This document shows, one piece after another, positions 5,758 to 13,501 of a stretch of DNA of 16,909 nucleotides; the first letter of the stretch is position 1, and every line of letters starts with the position of its first letter. The notes beneath the pieces are model-generated. The model made no database searches. It had not been told where the DNA came from and saw only the letters and a program-made list of their open reading frames with translations. The stretch is from JALQTD01 sp965656785 (GTDB lineage: Bacteria > Bacteroidota > Bacteroidia > Flavobacteriales_D > Sanyastnellaceae): positions 1 through 16,909 of the forward strand of contig CBFHLY010000040.1 in assembly GCA_965656785.1 (NCBI GenBank), in the 5' to 3' direction. Both the position numbers and the translations under genes were made by a program.

Positions 5758-8199
5758 ATGAAATTCCTCTCCACTGCTGCCGCCGTATTGCTGATGTCCT
5801 TGGCATCCGAATCCGTTCAGGCTCAAGTGCGTTACCATTGGCATTACGAAGTGGCGCAATGGGCCGATTCACTGGCACAAAGCAGCGATCGCGTGGCCCT
5901 CATGCAATATGGCACCACGCCGGAACGGCGGCCTCTGCAGTTGCTGGCTTTCGGGCTTCCCGAGCACATCGCCGCGCTCGATGCCATACAAGCGAACCAA
6001 CAAGCGCGCGCGGAGGGCCGACCGACCGATGGGCGGTTTGATGACTTGGCCGTGGTTTGGTTGAGTTACGACGTGCACGGAAACGAAGCGTCCTGCACCG
6101 AGGCCGCCCTGGAAGTAATGGCCGAACTTGCCGATCCGGCAAGCGCCCGCGCCGAGGATTGGCTGGACCGCTTGATCGTCCTCGTTGATCCGTGCTTGAA
6201 TCCCGATGGGCACGATCGGTTCGTGCACTTCGTTGAACAGCGCAGCACCGTTCCTGCGAACCCCGAACCCGCGGAGTGGTCGCACATGGAGCCTTGGCCG
6301 GGCGGGCGGGTGAACCATTACTTGTTCGACTTGAATCGGGATTGGGCCTGGGCTCGTCAGCCGGAGACGCGGGCTCGGTTGGTGGCGTACAACGCGTGGT
6401 TGCCGCACGTGCACGGGGATTTCCACGAAATGGGGTACAACAGCCCGTACTACTTCGCTCCCGCGGCGGCGCCGTACCACGAGTTGATCACACCGTGGCA
6501 GCGGTTGTTCCAAGAACGCGTCGGGGAGGCCGCGGCTGCGGATTTTGATCAGCGCGGAGAGCGGTACTTTACGCGGGAGGATTTCGATTTGTTCTACCCC
6601 AGCTACGGGGATACGTACCCGATATTCCGGGGGGCGATCGGGATGACGTATGAACAGGGCGGCGGGCCGCGATCGGCTGCGGCAGTGCGCTTGGAGAATG
6701 GAAAGGTCTTGGATTTGGCCCAACGGGTGAAGAACCACGTGCACAGTTCCTTCGCGCTGTTGGACGTGTGTGCAGGCCAAACCCCCACCCTCCTCGCAGA
6801 ATCCGACGCCTACTTCTCCCGCTCACGCGCAGGAGCTCCCGGTGCCTACGGCGCCTACATCCTTCCCGCAGGCCAACCCCAGCTCGCCGAACTCCTCCCC
6901 TTCTTCGACCTGCATGGCATCGCCTATGGCCACGCGGCGCCACCGAAAAAGGCAGCCGCGGGTTTCGATTACCTCCTCGCGGAAAAGCGTCCCATCACCT
7001 GGAGTGCTGCGGACTGGGTCGTCCCTGCAAACCAGCCGCACGGCGGACTGCTCCAGGTTCTGATGGATCCTGCCCCCTTCCTCGAAGACTCCCTGACCTA
7101 CGACATCACGGCTTGGGCACTTCCCTATGCTCATGGCATCGCTTGTTATGGCGTGGACGCGATCGTGGACGTGGAACCCGGAACCTTCGAGGCGGTTCGT
7201 TCGGACGACCTCGACGCCGGAGCTTACGGCTTTGCGGTGGTTCCTCGCCATGCTCCAGAACGCGCCTTCATCGCCCGGTGCAACGAAGCCGGTTTGGCGG
7301 GGCGGTTGTTGACGAAGCCCTCCACGCTGGGCCTCCATGCCTTGCCCGCTGGAGCCGTCGTCTTCTTATCGGCCGACCAAACCGTTTCCGACTGGACCAA
7401 CGCGGTGAATGCGCTGGATCGAACGGGCGTGGAATTGCTGTCCCTCGCCAGCGGGCACGCCACTGCCGGTGTGGACCTCGGTTCCGATGCCGTGCGGTGG
7501 ATGGGTGCACCGCGCATTGCGGTGTTGGGAGGAGCGGCCGTTCGGGCGCTTTCCTTGGGGGAGATTTGGTGGCATTTTGAACGCGAATGGGGCGTTGCAC
7601 CGACCATCTTGGATGCCGATCGCCTGCCCGATATGACGGCATGGGACGTCATCATCCTGCCCGATGGGGTGCGCGGAAGTGCCCTCGAAGCGGTGGAAGA
7701 ATTCGCCTTGCAGGGCGGAACAGTCATTGCCCTGGGGGATGCTGTGCGAGCGGTTTCGCGCTGGGAATCCACCGAACTGACTGCAGCGAATGATCGACTA
7801 GAAACCCCGGAGGACCCGTTGGCCGTTCCGTATGCGGATCGGAGCCGGCATTGGGCTTCCCGTTCCATCGAAGGGGCCATTTATGCGTTGCGCACCGACG
7901 CCACCCATCCCATCGCGTTCACCGAGGGCGAGCGCGCGTTCGTCCTCAAGCAAGGGAGCGATGCGTGGTTGCCGTTGTCCAACGGGGTGAACGTTGCGGT
8001 TTATGCCGAGGACCGTCCGATCAGCGGGCATGCAGGCCACCTTGCTGCGCCGGAATTGGCTGATCGGTTGGCCATTGGGGTGGAGTCCATCGGGCAAGGC
8101 CAAATCGTGTACTTCATGGACAATCCGCTGTTCCGCGGGTTTTGGGAAGAAGGCAAGGCCTATTTCGATCGCGCCATTTTGTTCTCGGGCGTTTACTGA
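5758..8199 (+). CDS. Secreted M14 family zinc carboxypeptidase with C-terminal amidotransferase-like region
   Basis: An exported 813-residue peptidase. A signal peptide (MKFLSTAAAVLLMSLASES, cleavage near VQAQ) fixes the start at 5758; the frame is open to 5539 but that part lies over the divergent YgjP gene. Zinc ligands are His107 and Glu110 (YDVHGNEAS) and a His in HGDFHEMG (His223 most likely). LNPDGHDRF follows the zinc motif, LNRDW (193-196) supplies the substrate-binding Asn-Arg, and Glu299 in MTYEQGGG is the catalytic Glu. The peptidase domain spans about 25-345. The C-terminal half has an amidotransferase-like Rossmann region at about 585-670 (IAVLGG, then WDVIILPDGVRG and GGTVIALGD). 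This arrangement and length are typical of large Bacteroidota M14 proteins. No sorting domain is evident. Its last 7 bases overlap the convergent DUF5723 gene. Confidence 0.93.
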   Translation: MKFLSTAAAVLLMSLASESVQAQVRYHWHYEVAQWADSLAQSSDRVALMQYGTTPERRPLQLLAFGLPEHIAALDAIQANQQARAEGRPTDGRFDDLAVVWLSYDVHGNEASCTEAALEVMAELADPASARAEDWLDRLIVLVDPCLNPDGHDRFVHFVEQRSTVPANPEPAEWSHMEPWPGGRVNHYLFDLNRDWAWARQPETRARLVAYNAWLPHVHGDFHEMGYNSPYYFAPAAAPYHELITPWQRLFQERVGEAAAADFDQRGERYFTREDFDLFYPSYGDTYPIFRGAIGMTYEQGGGPRSAAAVRLENGKVLDLAQRVKNHVHSSFALLDVCAGQTPTLLAESDAYFSRSRAGAPGAYGAYILPAGQPQLAELLPFFDLHGIAYGHAAPPKKAAAGFDYLLAEKRPITWSAADWVVPANQPHGGLLQVLMDPAPFLEDSLTYDITAWALPYAHGIACYGVDAIVDVEPGTFEAVRSDDLDAGAYGFAVVPRHAPERAFIARCNEAGLAGRLLTKPSTLGLHALPAGAVVFLSADQTVSDWTNAVNALDRTGVELLSLASGHATAGVDLGSDAVRWMGAPRIAVLGGAAVRALSLGEIWWHFEREWGVAPTILDADRLPDMTAWDVIILPDGVRGSALEAVEEFALQGGTVIALGDAVRAVSRWESTELTAANDRLETPEDPLAVPYADRSRHWASRSIEGAIYALRTDATHPIAFTEGERAFVLKQGSDAWLPLSNGVNVAVYAEDRPISGHAGHLAAPELADRLAIGVESIGQGQIVYFMDNPLFRGFWEEGKAYFDRAILFSGVY

Positions 8200-9659
8200 A
8201 AGTCTGGACAGCTCACAGCCTTGATGGAAGCCGCACCAGGATGCCGCGTGGAGGGGGCTGCGCGGCGTTCCGGAAGGGGCTTGCGCGGTCGGCCCAACAC
8301 CCACGACAGTCCTGCTCGCACGTGCAGGCGCGAGGCGTCGAGCGGCAACCAAATGGAACGCGCATCGCCCCACTCGACTTGGGCGACCCGCGCAGCCAGC
8401 ACGTTGTCCACGGTGGTGTGCAGCAACAACCCGCCGAACCGCATGGCGAATCCGACCCCCAAAGCCCGAACGCCTCGCCCGTGCGTGTAGGTGGAATTCC
8501 ATTGCATGAAGCGTCCCAACGAGGCGGTGGCGCCCGCTGAGCACGTGGTGCCAAAGGGTGCCGAATGGCGCATCGCGAATTGGGCGCTGTGGCCGTTGGG
8601 GAAACGACGCTGGATTTGGCCCAACCACAGACCCGGAAGCGTCGATTGGAAAGGCTCGGCCGATTCCTCCGCGGCAAGCGCTGCATCTGCCCACTCGGTC
8701 CACTGCGCGAGCTGTGCCGAAGCGCTGTCCTCGAACGCGGTCGCATCCAGCGCCCATGCCCCCAACTCCACCCCGTCGAAGGCCGTGGGATCGGCTTCCC
8801 ATCGGGCGTTCCACACTTCCCGATTCCAAGAAATGCCACCGAACCCGGTGAAACTGGACTCAACGACCCAGTGCTCATTCGGGCAAAAAGCCACCCCCAC
8901 GTCGACGCCCCACCCCGGACTGCCCGCCTCCTTCAAGTAGGCCGAGGCACCTCGCTCCAACGCGGTGTTGCCGTCCATGCTGTCCATCAGCAGCGCCAAA
9001 CCCGCCGTTTGTACCGCCGCCGCCCCACTGAACTCCCACGAGAAGTCCTCCTCATCCGTGGACCAGTTAAGTTCGGCATCGCGCAATTCCGCGTGTTCAA
9101 ACCCGCGCAGGTGGTGCAACCGCACCCCCGAGCTCCACCGCGGAGTCCACTGTGCTTGCCAGCCGAAGGAGAACCTGCGGTAGTGGTCCAGCTGCGCGGC
9201 CAACGACTCGCCAGCGACGGACGACGCATGGAGGTTGCCCAAGAACGGCAACCGCAGCACGTCGCCAGGAAGCGTCAGGCTCGCGCGCACCACCTCGACT
9301 GCAGAGCCGGAAATGAAGTGACGCTTGGAGTCCCCCATCGCCCACCCAAATCCCAGCCAATTCACGCGCCCATCGACCGATAGTTGGTTCGCATCGTGCA
9401 GTTCATTCACGAACGCATTCAGGTTCAGCGTGGTTCCTTCTGCATTCGTTTCCAGCCACTGAGCCGGTTGAAGCCAATTGGTCGCCCAAACCGCATTCAC
9501 CTCCGGCAGCGATAGAAACCCCGTCCCTACGGGGCGCCGGTGCGGAAGCGTCTCCAGCTGATGAGGAACCCAACTCAATCCAGAGAGTACCGCATCGCCT
9601 TGGGCCGCCAAGTTCGCCGCCCCCATCGCGAGGACGACGATCGTCAGCACCCGTTTCAT
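8193..9659 (-). CDS. DUF5723-like outer-membrane beta-barrel protein
   Basis: An exported 488-residue protein with a signal peptide (MKRVLTIVVLAMGAANLAAQ). The body shows repeated short amphipathic strands ending in aromatic or Gly residues. The segment VVRASLTLPGDVLRLPFLGN matches the conserved centre of DUF5723 (basic/aromatic strand, then Leu-Pro/Lys-Asp-Leu and Gly-Asn). The last strand-like segment (LHVRAGLSWVLG) is followed by about 35 residues of Pro/Arg-rich tail ending SCPDFQ, unusual for a barrel protein, whose C-terminus normally is the last strand. The ATG overlaps the stop of the upstream lipoprotein gene by 4 bp, so the two are likely co-translated. The stop codon (8193-8195) lies inside the last codons of the convergent M14 gene. 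Function is unknown; assignment to DUF5723 rests on recognition of pattern, not alignment. Confidence 0.75.
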   Translation of the reverse strand: MKRVLTIVVLAMGAANLAAQGDAVLSGLSWVPHQLETLPHRRPVGTGFLSLPEVNAVWATNWLQPAQWLETNAEGTTLNLNAFVNELHDANQLSVDGRVNWLGFGWAMGDSKRHFISGSAVEVVRASLTLPGDVLRLPFLGNLHASSVAGESLAAQLDHYRRFSFGWQAQWTPRWSSGVRLHHLRGFEHAELRDAELNWSTDEEDFSWEFSGAAAVQTAGLALLMDSMDGNTALERGASAYLKEAGSPGWGVDVGVAFCPNEHWVVESSFTGFGGISWNREVWNARWEADPTAFDGVELGAWALDATAFEDSASAQLAQWTEWADAALAAEESAEPFQSTLPGLWLGQIQRRFPNGHSAQFAMRHSAPFGTTCSAGATASLGRFMQWNSTYTHGRGVRALGVGFAMRFGGLLLHTTVDNVLAARVAQVEWGDARSIWLPLDASRLHVRAGLSWVLGRPRKPLPERRAAPSTRHPGAASIKAVSCPDFQ

Positions 9660-11290
9660 GGCGTAGAAAGGTTGAGGTCAGCGCGCATTCCGACCGAAAG
9701 GCTCAACCCCAAACCCGGACCGAATGCCACGGGCCGTTGTTCCAAGGATCCCGCCGTGCAGCCCGTCAACTCAAAGGCCAGCGAGTGAACCCCTGAGGCC
9801 ATCAATTCCGCCACAGCGGCCCCCTCGAAAACCAGGTCCCATGTCCTCAAACCGGGGGCAACCGGCACGTCATGCCCTCCTTGTTGGGCCATCAAAGCAG
9901 GCTCGAGGAAGGTGGTGGAATCGAGGAACAAGTCATCGAGGAACTCGCCGTTCGAATCGAGGAAATGGGCCTGCACCGCGATGCCCAATGGCAGGTGATT
10001 GGCGGTTTGGAAGCGGAAGGTCAGCCGGTTGATTTGATGGAGGGACCAGGGTGCGGGAAGGTGGCCTGCAAGCGCCGCTTCGAGGTCGCACGGAACCGTA
10101 TCCCGCCAAGCGATGCGCGAGGCGTAGCCGATGAAGGGAACCTCGATGCAGGGCTGCACTGCGATTTCAGCATCCGCCGAAAGGAATTGCAGTTCCTCTC
10201 CAGGATCGACCACAGAAAACGCCGCTTCGTAGCTCAGACCGCGAAACTCCGACGACACCCACGTTCCGAGTGGAGGTGCGGTGGTGCCGTTGTTGAGGAG
10301 GAAGGTCGCAGAGGTGGTGGCACCCGGTACCGGGGCCGCTGGGACCACGGGGGGGGTGAGCGGGGTCCATTGGAAGGGCAGCGGGGAGGACGATTGCAGG
10401 ATTTGGCCTGACAATTCCAACGAACATCCGATGCCCTGCCCTTGCTCCACCTCCAACTTCAACTCGGGAGCGCTCAAGCCGATGCTCCCCTGCAACCATT
10501 CGGGCAAGGCCACCTCGTGGGCCGCCGTGAACGCCATCGGGTCCAAAGCCCCCAAACGCCCTTCGAACAACTCAATCGCCAGCGCATCCCACGTGAGCGT
10601 CCAGCCCAATTCCGCCTCCGACGCAATCAGCTCGCCCGTGCGGCCCACCTGCACTTCGCCCGCAATGGCGAGCTCCGTTTCGCCGGGAGCCATCAGCAAC
10701 ACAGCCCCCGTCAAGTCAAGTTCAGTGCCGTTCACCAAACTCGAAGTCGAAAGCACCACGGGCTCCCCATTCCGGAACAACTGGGGCAAGGTCAATGCGG
10801 CTTCGCTCCAAATCCCCGAGGTGGCAACCGCCGCACACCGCAACGTTCCGCCAGCGAATTCCAAGCGCGCAATTTCATGTCCTTCCATCCCTTCAACCGG
10901 AACCGATTCCTGAATCGCCACTGCGATGGGCTCTCCTGCGGGCAAAAATCCCAGTGCTTGGACTTCCTCCTGGGAAAGAGCCCTGAGCGCTGTTGCTTCT
11001 AAATCCGGCCAGGTCACCAAGTCCTCCGCTCGGATCACTTGGCGAGGAAATTCCGAAGTCCAAACAAACGCCGAACCCAATCCGTTCGAGGCGACCGACT
11101 CCGTAAACGTGGTCGGCAAATCATCGGTGGTCAAGGACAAATTCGCCAACGGCACCCCCCAAGCCCCAGCGGGGGCCACCACCTGAACGTCCGCGTCCAA
11201 CCGATGCGTTTCCTTTAAACATCCGATGAGCAAAAGCCCCAAAAGGGCCCCTGCCATCCCATTCATCCGGTGGGGAAATCGTTGTGCCAT
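9656..11290 (-). CDS. Large predicted lipoprotein, unknown function, paired with DUF5723 barrel
   Basis: A 544-residue exported protein not assigned to a named family. The start at 11290 gives MAQRFPHRMNGMAGALLGLL and a lipobox LLIGC with the acylated Cys at residue 24. An ATG six codons earlier (11308) is possible but lies very near the candidate promoter box. The mature protein is Leu/Ala/Glu-rich with repeated beta-type segments of the form (LDLTGAVLLMAPGETELAIA, then AIAGEVQVGRTGEL) and a Pro/Ala-rich linker (PLTPPVVPAAPVPGATTSAT) near its middle. The C-terminal part (RLTFRFQTANHLPLGIAVQA, then HFLDSNGEFLDDLF) reads like a beta-sandwich of the kind seen in late-embryogenesis or adhesin-like domains, which is a guess. 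The tight 4-bp overlap with the DUF5723 gene argues that both act together at the outer membrane. Confidence 0.72.
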   Translation of the reverse strand: MAQRFPHRMNGMAGALLGLLLIGCLKETHRLDADVQVVAPAGAWGVPLANLSLTTDDLPTTFTESVASNGLGSAFVWTSEFPRQVIRAEDLVTWPDLEATALRALSQEEVQALGFLPAGEPIAVAIQESVPVEGMEGHEIARLEFAGGTLRCAAVATSGIWSEAALTLPQLFRNGEPVVLSTSSLVNGTELDLTGAVLLMAPGETELAIAGEVQVGRTGELIASEAELGWTLTWDALAIELFEGRLGALDPMAFTAAHEVALPEWLQGSIGLSAPELKLEVEQGQGIGCSLELSGQILQSSSPLPFQWTPLTPPVVPAAPVPGATTSATFLLNNGTTAPPLGTWVSSEFRGLSYEAAFSVVDPGEELQFLSADAEIAVQPCIEVPFIGYASRIAWRDTVPCDLEAALAGHLPAPWSLHQINRLTFRFQTANHLPLGIAVQAHFLDSNGEFLDDLFLDSTTFLEPALMAQQGGHDVPVAPGLRTWDLVFEGAAVAELMASGVHSLAFELTGCTAGSLEQRPVAFGPGLGLSLSVGMRADLNLSTP

Positions 11291-11316
11291 ACAAGTACAT
11301 ACGCACAACCCGCCCC

Positions 11317-11324
11317 CAAAGTTA
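11317..11324 (-). promoter_or_regulatory. Candidate -7 promoter box (TAACTTTG) for the lipoprotein/DUF5723 pair
   Basis: The minus strand reads TAACTTTG, an exact match to the Bacteroidota -7 consensus TAnnTTTG. It lies 26 nt before the preferred ATG at 11290 and in the short gap after the DUF1801 stop. An AT-rich TTTT, not TTTG, lies about 20 bp upstream as a possible -33 element. It implies the lipoprotein/barrel pair has its own promoter. Confidence 0.5.
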
Positions 11325-11335
11325 CCCCTTGATTA

Positions 11336-11791
11336 TCAGGATTTAAAAGCGGACTCATACCGCTCAATCCACGCCTCGGGAGTCATTTTTGAAACCAATT
11401 CGCCAATGAGTTCGTAGGGGATGCGATCCATGCGCTTGAAGCGCATGCAGCTCTTCCCCATGTCCAACTTCGTCGGCACCGCTTCAGCATAGGCCGCTTG
11501 AAACCAAGCCATTAACTCTGGGTCGGTGTAGAGGCCCATGTGGTACAGCGCCACAAAGTTCTTTTGGGACGCAATGCTCAAGAAGGGAAGCGGCAGTTCC
11601 GGCGTGCAATGGTAGCCCGCGGGATACAAGCTGTGCGGAACGCTCCAGCCGATCATTCCGTAACCCATGCCTTCTTCGAAGCCTGCAGGCAAGTTGTCGT
11701 TGATGGTTGCGCGCAGGCGGGAGATGGCTTCGGCCCGATCGGGCGCCAATTCGGCCAGGTATCCCTCGGGGCTGGTGGCGTCGGATTTCAT
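11336..11791 (-). CDS. DUF1801 domain protein
   Basis: A 151-residue cytoplasmic protein of the DUF1801 (YdhG-like) family. Recognised segments are SRLRATINDNLPAGFEEGMG, YGMIGWSVPHSLYPAGYHC, PLPFLSIASQKNFVALYHMG and the basic/Met region LDMGKSCMRFKRMDRIPYEL. Length is typical. The fold resembles proteins called YdeI/OmpD-associated or iron-chaperone-like, but no enzyme activity is established. The start at 11791 is supported by the family N-terminus. It diverges from the M15 peptidase across 31 bp and is followed, 45 bp before the next ATG, by the lipoprotein gene on the same strand. A shared transcript is possible, though a separate promoter box sits between them. Confidence 0.93.
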   Translation of the reverse strand: MKSDATSPEGYLAELAPDRAEAISRLRATINDNLPAGFEEGMGYGMIGWSVPHSLYPAGYHCTPELPLPFLSIASQKNFVALYHMGLYTDPELMAWFQAAYAEAVPTKLDMGKSCMRFKRMDRIPYELIGELVSKMTPEAWIERYESAFKS

Positions 11792-11795
11792 GAAT

Positions 11796-11803
11796 GCAAG
11801 TTA
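11796..11803 (-). promoter_or_regulatory. Candidate -7 box (TAACTTGC) 4 nt before the DUF1801 start
   Basis: The minus strand reads TAACTTGC, then four bases, then the ATG at 11791. It is a partial match to TAnnTTTG and mirrors the box on the plus strand at 11811-11818, 7 bp away. A transcript from it would be leaderless or nearly so. Confidence 0.36.
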
Positions 11804-11810
11804 CACGGCT

Positions 11811-11818
11811 TACCTTGC
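11811..11818 (+). promoter_or_regulatory. Candidate -7 box (TACCTTGC) 4 nt before the M15 peptidase start
   Basis: TACCTTGC is followed by four bases (TCCC) and the ATG at 11823, the same spacing as at 5746-5753 and in the divergent DUF1801 promoter. A TTTC about 21 bp upstream could stand in for the -33 TTTG. The match is partial. Confidence 0.36.
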
Positions 11819-11822
11819 TCCC

Positions 11823-12524
11823 ATGTGGCGCATCGCGATTTTCTTCTTCCTTCCTGGGCTGCTGACAGGCCAAACCCCAGCCCCCACCGAGTGGACGACC
11901 GCCGAGCTCATCGGCTTGAATGAACCCAGCCGCGACCAGGCGTTCACGCTCATCCCCGCGGAATGGAGCAACCGGGACGGCTTGTATTTGCGGCGAGAAG
12001 CAGCCGAACAATTCGTGGCCATGGCGGAAGCCGCCCGGCTCGACGGGGTGAACTTGATCGTGGTGAGCGCGGCCCGCAATTTCACCTACCAAAACGGGAT
12101 TTGGTCGCGAAAATGGGCACGCCCCGAATACGCCGGCTGGTCCGATGTGGAGAAAGCCCGACACATCCTGCGATTCAGTGCGATGCCCGGGTCTTCTCGT
12201 CACCATTGGGGCACCGAAGTCGATTTGAACAGTTTGGAGAACGACTGGTTCCTCACCGGGGAAGGCCTGAAGGTGGGCGAATGGTTGGATGCGCATGCCG
12301 CAGCGTACGGGTATCATCAGGTCTACACCGATCGCGCGGAGCGTCCGGGTTACTTGCCCGAGCGGTGGCATTGGTCCTACCTTCCGCTCGCGCGGTCCAT
12401 GCTCCAAGCGTACAACGAATGCATCGATGGGGAGGCGTTGAAGGAGCTGGACGCTCCGGGATTGCAACTCGCCGACACCTTGCACATTTTAAGGGACTTC
12501 GTCAACGGGGTGGATCAACCGTGA
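11823..12524 (+). CDS. Secreted M15 family D-alanyl-D-alanine carboxypeptidase (VanY-like)
   Basis: An exported 233-residue zinc peptidase that trims the terminal D-Ala from peptidoglycan stem peptides. The start at 11823 places a signal peptide (MWRIAIFFFLPGLLTGQ) at the N-terminus; the frame is open further upstream but over the divergent DUF1801 gene. The zinc site is S-R-H-H-W-G-T-E-V-D (residues 125-134, ligands His127 and Asp134) plus His183 in ERWHWSY, where Glu180 is the expected catalytic base. VVSAARNFTYQNGIW is the typical substrate-groove segment. Length fits VanY/DacB-type enzymes. No glycopeptide-resistance genes are nearby, so a housekeeping wall-remodelling role is more likely than resistance. 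Confidence 0.92.
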   Translation: MWRIAIFFFLPGLLTGQTPAPTEWTTAELIGLNEPSRDQAFTLIPAEWSNRDGLYLRREAAEQFVAMAEAARLDGVNLIVVSAARNFTYQNGIWSRKWARPEYAGWSDVEKARHILRFSAMPGSSRHHWGTEVDLNSLENDWFLTGEGLKVGEWLDAHAAAYGYHQVYTDRAERPGYLPERWHWSYLPLARSMLQAYNECIDGEALKELDAPGLQLADTLHILRDFVNGVDQP

Positions 12525-12539
12525 TGGAAGGTTGAGCCG

Positions 12540-12547
12540 TACCTTGG
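12540..12547 (+). promoter_or_regulatory. Candidate -7 promoter box (TACCTTGG) for oxyR
   Basis: TACCTTGG lies 18 nt before the ATG at 12566, in the 41-bp gap after the M15 gene. It fits TAnnTTTG with one mismatch. There is no clear -33 element at the usual distance. An OxyR autoregulatory operator could overlap, but no palindrome is obvious. Confidence 0.38.
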
Positions 12548-12565
12548 ACGGGACAACTCGGCAGC

Positions 12566-13498
12566 ATGACTTTGCAACAACTTCGGTACGTTTTAGCCCT
12601 TGATGAGCATCGGCACTTTTCAGCAGCAGCGGAAGCGTGTCACGTTTCGCAGCCGACGCTCACGATGCAAGTGAAAAAATTGGAAGACGCGGTGGGTTTT
12701 CCGTTGTTCGACCGACACGTTCAACCGATTCGCCCGACGGAAATGGGGGGCGGATTCATTGTCCGGGCGCGTGAAATCATGTTCAATGTTTCGGAGTTGT
12801 CGGCTTGGGTGAACCAAGAGCAAGAAGTGTTGGAAGGTACCTACCGGGTGGGCATCATCCCCACGCTGGCTCCTTACGTGCTGCCGCGCATCTTACCCGA
12901 TTTGGTCGCATCGGATTTTGGGGTGGAGTTGGTCCTGATGGAGGTGACGACGGAGCGCATGCTCGAACAATTGAAGTCGGGCGCGTTGGATGTGGGGATT
13001 TTGGTGACACCTGTGGACGAGCCGTCGATCCGCGAGATTCCGATGTACGCTGAGCCCTTCATGATCTTTGGACATCCCACCGGCGAGGTGGATGCACCGC
13101 ATTCAGATTGGTTGCCGGAATCGCTCCCGAGCGAAGGGTTGCTGCTATTGGAAGAGGGCCACTGTTTTCGAGACCAAATGCTCAGCTTGTGCTCCCGAGA
13201 GCGGTCCATTGCTCAAGGAGTTCGTTACGAAAGCGGCTCCATCGCTTCATTGCAAGCCCTGGTCCGTGCGGGCATGGGGTACACCCTGATTCCAGCTTTG
13301 GCTGCGGATCCCGAGCGCGACGGTTCCCTGCTGCGCACCTTTGCTTCGCCTGAACCCGTGCGCGAAGTCAGCCTCGTGGCTCACCACAGTTTTCCCCGCG
13401 AACGGTTCTTGAATTGGTTTCGGGATCACATCCGGGAGCGGATGCCCGAATCGTATCGAAAAGGAACCGCGTACAAGCGGGTTCGTTGGCGGATGTAA
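12566..13498 (+). CDS. oxyR: Hydrogen-peroxide-sensing LysR-family regulator OxyR
   Basis: A 310-residue cytoplasmic transcription factor. Residues about 3-62 form the LysR winged helix-turn-helix (LRYVLALDEHRHFSAAAEAC, HVSQPTLTMQVKKLEDAVG, PLFDR). The effector domain follows to about 295. OxyR identity rests on LLLLEEGHCFRDQMLSLC, where Cys200 and Cys209 have the same 9-residue spacing as the redox pair Cys199/Cys208 of E. coli OxyR, with the conserved His-Cys-x-Arg-Asp-Gln context. Peroxide oxidises this pair to a disulfide and switches target gene activation. The later segment LQALVRAGMGYTLIPALA is also typical. The usual targets (catalase, Dps, peroxiredoxin) are not in this window. The gene ends 3 bp before the convergent choice-of-anchor-B gene. 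Confidence 0.95.
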   Translation: MTLQQLRYVLALDEHRHFSAAAEACHVSQPTLTMQVKKLEDAVGFPLFDRHVQPIRPTEMGGGFIVRAREIMFNVSELSAWVNQEQEVLEGTYRVGIIPTLAPYVLPRILPDLVASDFGVELVLMEVTTERMLEQLKSGALDVGILVTPVDEPSIREIPMYAEPFMIFGHPTGEVDAPHSDWLPESLPSEGLLLLEEGHCFRDQMLSLCSRERSIAQGVRYESGSIASLQALVRAGMGYTLIPALAADPERDGSLLRTFASPEPVREVSLVAHHSFPRERFLNWFRDHIRERMPESYRKGTAYKRVRWRM

Positions 13499-13501
13499 CG
13501 G

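Noticed and set aside
6768..7580. 270-residue plus-strand frame inside the M14 gene
   Set aside because: Arg/Pro/Leu-rich out-of-frame shadow typical of high-GC coding sequence.
9872..10411. 179-residue plus-strand frame inside the lipoprotein gene
   Set aside because: Antisense shadow with Arg/Gly-rich composition and no recognisable domain; the minus-strand protein has a lipobox and promoter.
11823..12524. VanY-type glycopeptide resistance locus
   Set aside because: No vanA/H/X/S/R genes nearby, and M15 peptidases are common housekeeping enzymes.
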